DNA of 38,500 nucleotides from Glandiceps talaboti (taxonomy: Eukaryota; Hemichordata; Enteropneusta; Spengelidae). Below, piece by piece: positions 24,901 through 35,836 of the stretch. Made by a program: the position numbers and the translations under genes. The DNA lies in contig NC_135551.1 in the NCBI RefSeq assembly GCF_964340395.1, forward strand, positions 5,744,463 to 5,782,962, written 5' to 3'. Each line of letters starts with the position of its first letter. The first letter of the stretch is position 1. The notes under the pieces were generated by a model. That model was given only the letters and a program-made list of their open reading frames with translations, had not been told where the DNA came from and did no database searches.

Positions 24901-27900
24901 GCAGCCTTGTCCGCGCCATCACTTATTCTCCAGTTACTACCCTGTGTAACAATCGTAAATTGACATTAACAATATATTGTAGTTCATCGTCCTTACGTTT
25001 TACAACTGTTGACGAAATAGCGTTGATTTTGTTTGTATGGAGTGAACTAGCTAACGAATAAAGGTAGATCAGTGGTATACTGTATTATTGGGTGTCCCGG
25101 ATGTAGATTCATTGGATGTGCTAATCTTACCAGTGCATGTTAGCATACCTGTATACTTGAAGGAGTTGCGGTACAATATTTGTTTCCGCTAACCTAAATG
25201 ACATTTTGATTTCTTTGCATTTTCACAAGTCCATCTCGTCTACATTTCCCTGGCATTCCTCCAGAGAAACTGATTGGTCGAATACCCAATTATTTTTTTC
25301 ATTTTATTCTTTTAAATATTTTTTGAATATTGTTTCATTTTATCTATTTATTACGCCTCATCACAGACAAGTCAAAATTACTCAAGGATAAAAGTTAAAG
25401 TATATGTACAATAGACTACAACAGGACAGAAAGACATATACCCAAAACACTAGCGACAAGTTTTACACGCAATAAAATACAAAAGACAGTCTGTAAAGGG
25501 AATGGACAAACAGGTGACAAGCATAAGTTAAGATAGCAGAAAACAGTGTTGAAGTGTTAGTCCTACACGTCAACGCATAGGCGAAGTGCATGTGTTTATA
25601 TCTTTGAAATTATCTACATCGTAAATTGACTGATTCTATGTCGTAAACAAAAACTGAACGCTCAATCGACTCTCGAGTATCAATAAACACAATTTGTTTC
25701 GATCTCTTGTCTTTCTGTTCCGGTCAATTATTGACACTGCTCATCTCTTGTCAATACGCTTTTCTCATTCCTGATTGTCATGAACAGGCAAAGTCAACAC
25801 TATTGAATTGATCTATTCATTTCGATAGGAACATTGATCCGATAAAGTGTCGATGGAAACATAACAAGTGCAGCTAAGCACGTCAAATGCAATCTACCGA
25901 ATCAAGCACGAGACAAAAGTACATGTCTGTTCTAGACTTGTGTTTATAATGTAAATGTATCACTGCCAGTTGTGTTTATGTTGCACGCTATGTATACGAT
26001 CTGTGGTTGGGTAAGGAATGACATCCCATGTGTTTAAAGAGGTGAAAATATACTATGTTGTCATTGTGTAGGAATGAATTAATCTATGCAGAATTCCAGG
26101 GAATGTTTTGTACACTAAGATGGTGTGAATGTTTGACATGTATGTCTAACTATCACTCCATTGTCAGAGGAGATAATCTTCCTGATACAAATATTGAACA
26201 TTTCCAATTGCTTTAAGTTAACAAGGCTAAACCCGAATATCTTGCAAGTTGAAAAAGACAATTCCTTAATGAGATGTTACTTGTATTTCTAGATTAACCA
26301 CCCATGTCTTAATACAAATATAATGGGGTGGAGGTGGGGGAGTGGGGGGGGGGGGATTACGTACCCAAGGGATGACTCGTATAATCAATCTATTTACACC
26401 ATCACCATGTGTAAATATTCTTTGTCGATGGTACAGTTTTCGACCTGTACAGCGTTGTTTTCAATATAAAGATTTTCACATTACCTCCAGGGACATGATA
26501 AATGCAAATTTCAAATGCTTTAATAAAAATGGTTCCCACGATGTAGGAAAATGTAAGTTAATTGATAATAATTTCTCCAACCCGATGTAATCAATTAATT
26601 CTATCTCTCTGTCAAATCCCGTGACGTCAATGCTAGATTTATTTAAAGCTTCTTTACCGGGTCATCGCATAAGAACTGTATAAAGATTCACAACCAAATC
26701 AAAACGTGTCAAGTGTTCAATTGTTGTCACTTTGTAAATCGATTTAGACATACATGCATGCATTTGTCTTGTGGTGAACCCTGCTACAAGATCAATATAA
26801 CCCATTACAGTATATATACATATATACATGCCACAGGATCAATATAGCCCGATACAGCAATACTCTAATATAATAGCCTCAAGCTTTGATTTAATTGACT
26901 GGGTATCGAATCCCACTGTGAATTAGTAGCAATCGAAGTTGCAATCAATATAGAAGTGCTATTTCAATGATAATTACACCATTTTCCTTTACCATAGGCC
27001 TACATTTGTCATTGATTATTGATACCATAGACGTTCATGTCGTTATTGAGGTAGGCTACATTATACACGTGTTCTGCAGTCTGTGTCACAAAACTTGATT
27101 CTGTCGTCTATATGTGTACAATTACAGTGAGTATCACAAAAGGAGACACGTAATTGGGTGAGAGACTTAGTAGATAAATGGACGCGGCGGAATAGGGGTT
27201 ATTAGGAATAGTGGTTATCATAATTACGTCAAATACGGTTAAGTTATTGAAGGTATGTGCTTGAGAACAGGCTTCTGTATTTTAGTCGCAAATGATGAAA
27301 GAAAATGTTCAAGAGGCATTAACAATCGTGTTCCCAGACAATAGAAAAGCTCTTATTTTTTCGCAAAAAGGTAAATCGAAATTGATAATCATATTTACTC
27401 AAAATGAAGAAAATAGGAAATTCTTTCTACTTCAGAAATGTGCATGGATAATAATAATTCAGTTTTTCATTTTGAATGTTATCAATTGGATAGTGTTATA
27501 TAATTTATCCCTCAGTATAATCAACATATGAAGGGTCCTATTTTCGACTTTGCAGGCTTTGTTCAAATAATTCGACGATTGAAATATGTTTAAATGTCGG
27601 GCAAAATCATGCCTTACAGTTGTTTGTCAGGTCTAATCAGACGAGGTAGTGAGTACAAAAAATGTACATCCTTCAATGAGTAATCAATTACGTTCAGTAA
27701 TCTAGATATCCAACGAGCTTTTGCCCAAATAGAAGACTGTATTGCTTACGCTTTCTTCTGCTAGCTTGTAAATATCATGTTTTTTGTTATTTTTTTAGGA
27801 ACATATGCCTACATTTGTCATATCGATGAGAACTGGGTATTTATTTTGAGGGAATTTTGAATGATAGTATTAATGTGCATGTCGCTTTCTTTACAGTATG

Positions 27901-29857
27901 ATTTCCCATATGCATAAACAGTTACTTATAAGTATGTCAGCAGGACGTGACGTAGGGTTTACTAGTCTGTACCCATTTTATTTACAAATCACTTTCTGTA
28001 CGTAGAATAGCAAACTGTTTTACACATTTAAAAATAGTTTTTAACAATTTATTGAGTTTAAAATGGATTCAGAGGGAAAATCCTTTTAATATTAGTTAAA
28101 AATCCTAAATAAATACCAGTTTCTCATCGATATGGCCACTTTAACCATAATATGATCTAAATTATATATTTACCACAAACTATGCTATTTATTCTTCTTC
28201 ACAACCTACGCAGTGTGTACATTAATTATGGTCTATTGACGGCCAGCTTTGGGTCTGTATTGAATTCAGAGCAGTACATATTCTCTAATTTAATAGATTT
28301 CGACATGATGTCTTAAAAAAGAAGAATCCACTGACAACAAAATCATAACAGCACTCTATCTGCCTTATCAAATCACATACATTTGTCATTGTCTCAGCTG
28401 CCTGAAATCTTGAGTCATTGTCCCCATATTCTTCTCTGAAGCATATTGAATGTTATGGATTAGTTGTATCTTGAGTACATTATTTTGACATGTTTTGTTC
28501 ACCTGGCAACGCAGATGTCCATACTATCGTTATACTATTGTAACAAAATTTGACGAAATCGATATAATCAATATTAGGAAGGAGAATAAAAGTTGAACTT
28601 ACAGCAAATTTGTATCGACGTCCATCGATTACAAGGAAAAGATGTTGCCCTGTCTCCACCAATCCAAGTCGTGATGCTGACAGCATCGCTGATCGTGTTT
28701 CAGACTCGGTTGTAGCCAGAAGTATAACTTGAAAGAGTAGGAGAGAAAACAAGAAAAATATAACTTTATATCAAAGAAAATATGTGTATTTTCATAGGAG
28801 TAACATTAACGCTTTCTTGGAAGATTACAGAAACAAATCAGGTTCCTCAGGAACTTATAAAAGCACCTTCGATTTGTCCACAAACATGATATATTAACGT
28901 TAAGGTCGATCTCAATTTACGATGATAGCTTACTTTGTCAGAATGGATAAAAACAGTGGATAGTAACAATACGTCCCATATGGAGATCAAAATGTATACA
29001 AAATTGCAGATTATACCAGATGTAAACTGAATGCATTCCATGAGAGCAAACATTTAGATTGTTGTTCCTATACACCTTGTAGAAAAGAAAGATTCTGCAC
29101 TATTAGACAGGATATTGTATATATTTATTAGTTACTTACATCAATAAAATGTAGCATTGGAACTACGCTATACACACTTTTTCTACCCGAGAGTGTGGTA
29201 TGGTACAAATTTTGAAAAAAACGAAATGAAATATAGAAGGTTCACAATTGTTAAAAGATATACAATCAACTTGCTTCATGTAGCTACTAGAGGGCCAGCA
29301 CATATTAGTGTTTTTTTTAAATAAAGCAAGATCAAGATAACTGCTTCATTACAGGGTAAACAGAAACGCGGGAGTGCAAACAGGTATCAAGCGAAGTACA
29401 AAAAAAAAAGATTTTCAATATTGATTGAGAATGAAATAGTGAAGAGATGAATTTATCTTGGCGAATTCTCCAGGATGATTGCTCACAGATGTTATCGATC
29501 TTATGACCAATACAGCATGCAATGTAAAGCATTGGTTCAATCTTCAAATTAATATAGGTCACACTGTACCAAGGGTTTTCCATGATCTAATTACCAAAAC
29601 AATGCAATTAACTTTTTAAAACTAAAAGCTAGATAAATAATATCTTCAGAACAGATGCGCCTTGGTATCATTAATGTATGTACCAAATTATATTGAATTA
29701 GCATGCCTAAGTGAGATAGCCTAATTACCAAAATGATTGATTATGCCAATGAATAATTAAGATACACGGAATGTTTACCAAAACCTAATCAGTTCTAATC
29801 ATTACCCTAACGAATGTGTGCATCAAATTTTGTTGACTGGTTTTGGGAAAAGATGAC

Positions 29858-29912
<55 letters not shown>

Positions 29913-32900
29913 AACAAACACAAGCAAGAATACACACGCACATATACGTTTCATCCCTAATATATAAACTCCGTTAAGGACGGTAAAATGGTACTAGCCT
30001 TTTGATAACAATACTTTACACATTGGTCCTATGACACCAGCAAAATATCACTTGTGTTAAATTTGATACATGTATAATATCCAATACGTTTATATAATTT
30101 TACAACGTACATATATTTGGATGTTAGTGTGTTATTCGTATTCCAAATTTGTCTTTATTTACACGTATCTCTGGTCCATGGACATAGATTACTTCCTTGA
30201 AAATTATTTCCATGGCTTTTAACAGACCTATTACTTTCAAATATTGTATGATTTTTTATTTAAATTTCTGGTGCAGTTCCATTCCATGCCATTCCATTCC
30301 ATTCCCATCCCTTGCCTTGCCTTGCCTTGCCTCCCTTGCCTTGCCATCCCTTCCCTTCCCTTACATTCCTTTCAATACAATATATTGGACTATACAATTC
30401 CTAGCATTTGTAGTACAAAATAGCATTTTATAATACTGTGTTAATTACTTTGATGTTACCTTGCCAAATGTGAAGGGTACCCAGGTTAGTATTTGAATGT
30501 GAAGGAGAAATTCATAGATGAAAGGGTAACCTGCATGATACTGTATATAACAAAGAACTGACATTCAACATAATTGTGACTTCGCTGATCCCTAGAGACA
30601 TCATAGGTTACTTACACAAATTTACATTTGTTTACAATTGAAAAGTTTCAGTAAACTTTGCCATTCCGTTTTCACTCAAAGATATGCTAAGACGGAAATC
30701 AAGCTATAGGCAATAATGAATGATTAAAACTGCTGTTGTTGCTCATGCTAGATTACACACGTGGGTGATAGTGGTGTCTTGGTTAAGTAGATGTAATCAT
30801 CCTGAAATCAAGATAGCTTATTAAACTCTGAATGACGTTGAATGTAGAGCCACTTGAGGAAAACCTGCTGTCAGAGAAGCCACCCTACTATACTGTGATC
30901 GTAATCAACGTCCATTGATTGCTTGTATCGACATGTTTTAATAGTTCTAGTTTGTGACTATCAAAGTTTGACTATAGCTTGATTTCCGTAGTTTTTTCTT
31001 GGGGAAACAACTATTAGGATTTCAATTTGACACTAATGAAGGATGATAGAGTCATGCCAAGAGCATTGCTTAAATAATGTGTGAGTTTGTCGTCTGTTGT
31101 AACTGTCATGTGATGGGAAAATTCGTGGCATCCTGTATACCCATACCGTGTAGCGGTCAGCGGTAAGAAAAGAAATTAACAAAAATACCGAGATACCAGC
31201 ATGGGAAAGAATAGACGGGAAGGAGCAATTTTTGAAATTGCGTAATTTTTATAATTAGCTTATTAAACTACTTAATTAAAGCACTGTCTATGATTAAAGA
31301 CAGTTTACTATTCGATCTCATTGATGGACTGCTGGTCGTTTCCCTAAAATGATGTGATGAAATCAGGCATTGCCATATAATGTGTTAAAAGGAGACAATT
31401 GAATGAAAAAGAGCATAAAACAAGAAAAAGTGGGAAATGCTTCAAACTTGTAGGGCAATCATTATGACTTCAGTAAATTACCGTAATGGAAAAATACAAA
31501 TTGAAACTGGATGGTCTGAACAAAGTAAGCTCAGTGAGTAGTAATGATGATGTGTGTTCGACATTGATATTGTGTGTGTGGGGGGGGGAGGGGGGGTAGG
31601 GGGGGCGTATGTGTGTGTGCGTGTGTGCGCTATCTGCTATATCTGTGCTTGTATATTGTTTTTTAATCATTGTGAAAAGTGTTGCGGAAGATATAATAAA
31701 CATCACATTGCCCAATGTAATAGACAGTCGAGAATGACCCAATAGCTATATATATATGTATTAATAAGAGATTTGTCTGAAAAAAGAAGGTGTTCATTGC
31801 AACCGCATCGCGAACCGTCACCATATTATCTTCGTCAGAACTTCCATACACTTAATTTTACGTGCGTCAAATCTTGAAGGTTGTTCCTTAGGATACGATA
31901 TAGTGTGTCATGAAATGCTTGTGGTTAACGTTTTTTAAGCTTAGAGATTTTGTTCATATCCACAATTTACTACGTGTACACGTACAAACAACATAATTCA
32001 AATAAGTGTCATTGATATCCCTTTGTTCGATGTCCCTAAGAAAGGAAAGAGTAGCAAACATAATTTTAAGGATGTTTCTAGACTGTCTCAATCACACTAA
32101 ATTCCATTTTACGGCAATACTAACTATCATAACACATCGTGTTCATATAACCTTCAACGATTGGCTGAAAACGTATCACGTGGTATTGCCTATTGACCCA
32201 TAGTGACCTCAATTTGCATATGGGGACCACAAGTCACGTTTTCATTTCCCTAGGGCAGTATGCACCTAGCACGTAAGTCTTATGGGGGATTTGCTTTGAC
32301 CATTGAAAGAATATGTGCCGAATCCGCGGAGAATATACAAAATCGCAAATCGAAATAACATAATATTGCAATATGAAAAAAATACAGATTGTGCTCACTC
32401 AGGTTTGCATACTACTTTTGTAGCCAATGAAAGACTGATATATTGAAATCATTCCGATTCTGTTTGTGATGGCCATGACTTGTGTGTGTATGAGGCCGGG
32501 TATCACCCGAGTTTTATTTCCTTGTAGAGTTCGATTCGTCATTATTAACCATTCTAGTGGTTTTTACAAAATACTATATCTGTAGGCCTTTACAACTAAC
32601 ATTTACATCCTTGAGATATCCAGAAAAGAGAGAATAGAAACAATATGTCATCAGATCCATAGTAATATTTAAGAACCACAGGACATCCGTCCTGATTCTA
32701 AAGCTTTCACCTTGCTTGATGTCTGGCCTTCGGGCTACAGACCATTGCCACATGGAGCATATGTGCAGTTAACAGTAATATAAAACAATCATTAAAAAAA
32801 GATTGTCCAAGAGCCGTACTTGCACCGAGCTGAACTCGATCTAGCGCTGTATAATTATCAGTAATGTAAAATGAATGCTTACCATGAGGAGAAGAAGAAG

Positions 32901-33672
32901 CAAGCCTATATATGAAATTACAACTATCTAAATTTAAGATAGAAACATAGATAAAAAAACGGATGGCACATCACCTAATTGTTCAAAATCATTTTAATGC
33001 AAAGTAATCATTTATTATGCAAATTGCATCAATCACAACTATAAATATGTCATTATAGTATACGTATTTCAACATAGATTGATGGAATTGGAAACTCCCT
33101 TTCATAATTCATAACATGTATATTTAATTGGTTAATTAAGCCAGGCGCACACTAGAGCAATCAGCTGGGCAAAATTTCACTCGTGGCAATTTCCTCTCGC
33201 CGATTCCTCTCGTGTGCGAACAAGTTTTCCCGAGATTTTGGTCATTCGTGGCCGTTAGCCAAATATCTAGCTTGTTTGATAATTTTGGCCACTGGTGAAT
33301 TTATCCTCATGTGTGCGCCATGAATTTCTTTTAAGAGCAGATGCGCGTGCGTGGCGATGATGTAATTACAAAACGTTTGCCCCAGTCTAAAACACAGGTG
33401 AGTAAACTTCTACGTCTATGTCAATAACTACGGTATTTTCATGATTTTAGAAGAAAAAGTGTTGATTTTTGGCCAAAATACCTGTAGCCATTGCTTTACT
33501 GAGCGAGAATAGTCACGAAACTGCTACTATATCCACCATTTTAGGTACAATTGTCAGATATCATACATACATACATACATACATACATACATACATACAT
33601 ACATACATACATACATACACACACAGATGCATGCATGCACACACACACGGACAGACAGACAGACAGACAGAC

Positions 33673-33725
<53 letters not shown>

Positions 33726-35805
33726 GCTAGAAAAATAGTCTCATTTACAGAAGATAAAACACAGATCTTGATATCTAGGTCATCGTATTATACGCAGTAT
33801 TTCTTAAACTCATTCGGGAAACTTTGACGAGTGTAATGTTGTATGTGTGGCTTGAGAGAGAGACACACATCACTATACTGGTTTTCGCTATTAAAGAAGT
33901 GATACTTTATTCACATATGTACAAATGGATACAATGATTCAGTTATACCTTGATAAGGCCAAGGATGTGGTATGTATTAATGTTTAGGTCATTATTAAGA
34001 CCGTTTGGTACTCGCTGGTTTTAGTGGATACTACAAGGCTATGTGATGCAACCAAGGGCACTGTTTATCAATCAATGTTACCAGACACAAATATTGAATA
34101 CCAGAAACAACAAACAACAAACAAAATGTCTGATGAGGTTTCATTCAAAACAATGTATTTATCAAATAAACTGTACCTCGCTGTCTGTAACAAATGCAGT
34201 CATAATTGATATACATGCTACACATACGTTAAATTACACTTCCACTAGACGACAGGGTCAAAGATATAAAATTGACCACGGGTTCACTTATAATGATATT
34301 GTGTAGACTACACTTTGCACAATACATTGATCTTGGTTTAACCATAGATGTACAGTGAGATAATATTCTGATCCATGCCTTAACGACGTATATCTGGTTA
34401 CACAACATTATCTGAAGAGTCCGTAAGTGTAAAATCACATTCGTGAAATCTATAAACTATTCATGAAAAGTTGCCAATTAACAACTTGGTTCTCTTTACC
34501 GCAGGTACATGATTTTCTGAAGCTTGAATTACCAACTTAAGAAAAGCTATTAATATCGCTGCGTTATATATTTACACCTTTTACTTTTACGTCACGGCTT
34601 GCATTTCAAAGAATCATCTAGTATTGTTTGAATCTTCGTCTTCTGTTGCTCAAAAGCCAAGGGAAGCATCTAGTATTTATTGTTAAAGGGTGTGCAACCA
34701 CGAATAACGATGTCAGTAATACGTCTCTTAGATTATAGTTCATAGCACGCTGTATTGCCTGCTTGGCAAGTAATCTCTTTACAAAGCCTGTGAACACAGC
34801 CTGTTCAGGCATTACTAAAATGGGGATAATAAACGTGCAAACGTTCACACACTAGATACTGATAGGACGTGGCACTGCCTACATCAGTACGACAATACAT
34901 TGCAGTCTGGATTTGTTCAATTTTGTCTATGTATCATTTGAGATTAATTCCAACTATTAGGCACCTGGTGAAGTTAGACACTGACAAGCAAGACCCCTAG
35001 CCCTCCTTTTAATAATCGTATTAAGACAGCCCATGCCTGATCTTTTTATTCGTCATGGCTAACATAGGGAATTGTAAGTTGTTGTTATTTAATACAGACT
35101 CAGGAATTAGTATCCATGTGAGTGGAATATGTGACATGTATATGTCAATGTAAAGTTACTAAAGACGCAGTGACTCATTTCATATTAGCAATAATTGAAA
35201 CATCTCCAAATACGATTAAATGGCATTGCATATCCATTACTGCCTTTGGCCATTTCAGCGAGTGATTTTCAGGGATACATTGATATCTTGGTTTAGTATA
35301 TTTGTATCGCATGGTACCTGAACATTAACCAGGATATAACATTTCGACTTCCCTTTGCGTCAAGATTAAACTATTCACAACCTTCCAACTAAACCTGCAG
35401 ATCTTATCTTTCTGTACTATCGACGTAATAAAACTACATGCATGATCAGTGATTTCATATCTCTATGTGTTTACCATGTATATTAGTTCGACATACAGAG
35501 TCTAGTTGTAAACATCGGAGTATGAAAAGTTATATTTTTGATGCAGTAGGTGAATAGAAGGGTAGTATGTGAAAGACAGATTAAAGATAAGTTTGAATGA
35601 CGCTTCTCGAAATAAGTAATTATATATGAAGGTGGGAAAAATATAGTAGAGCCTTTGACAAACCATCTTTACCAAACATGGCTATCGTGTTTTTAAAACA
35701 AAGTTTTATCACATAGTGGAAGTAACAGTTAGTTGGAGAAGTCACTTGGAGGGCATCTGAGATAATCACCCTCCTTTTACACACACACACACACCCACAC
35801 ACACA

Positions 35806-35836
<31 letters not shown>

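Noticed and set aside
26895-26925. tRNA or SINE B-box-like sequence (GGTATCGAATCCCA)
   Set aside because: No matching A-box, cloverleaf or acceptor stem could be assembled around it.
27292-27531. 79-codon plus-strand frame in cyclase intron 2
   Set aside because: AT-rich chance frame without recognisable domain, splice context or repeat homology.
33469-33827. Thr-Asp-Arg-Gln repeat protein
   Set aside because: Translation of CATA and ACAG microsatellites.
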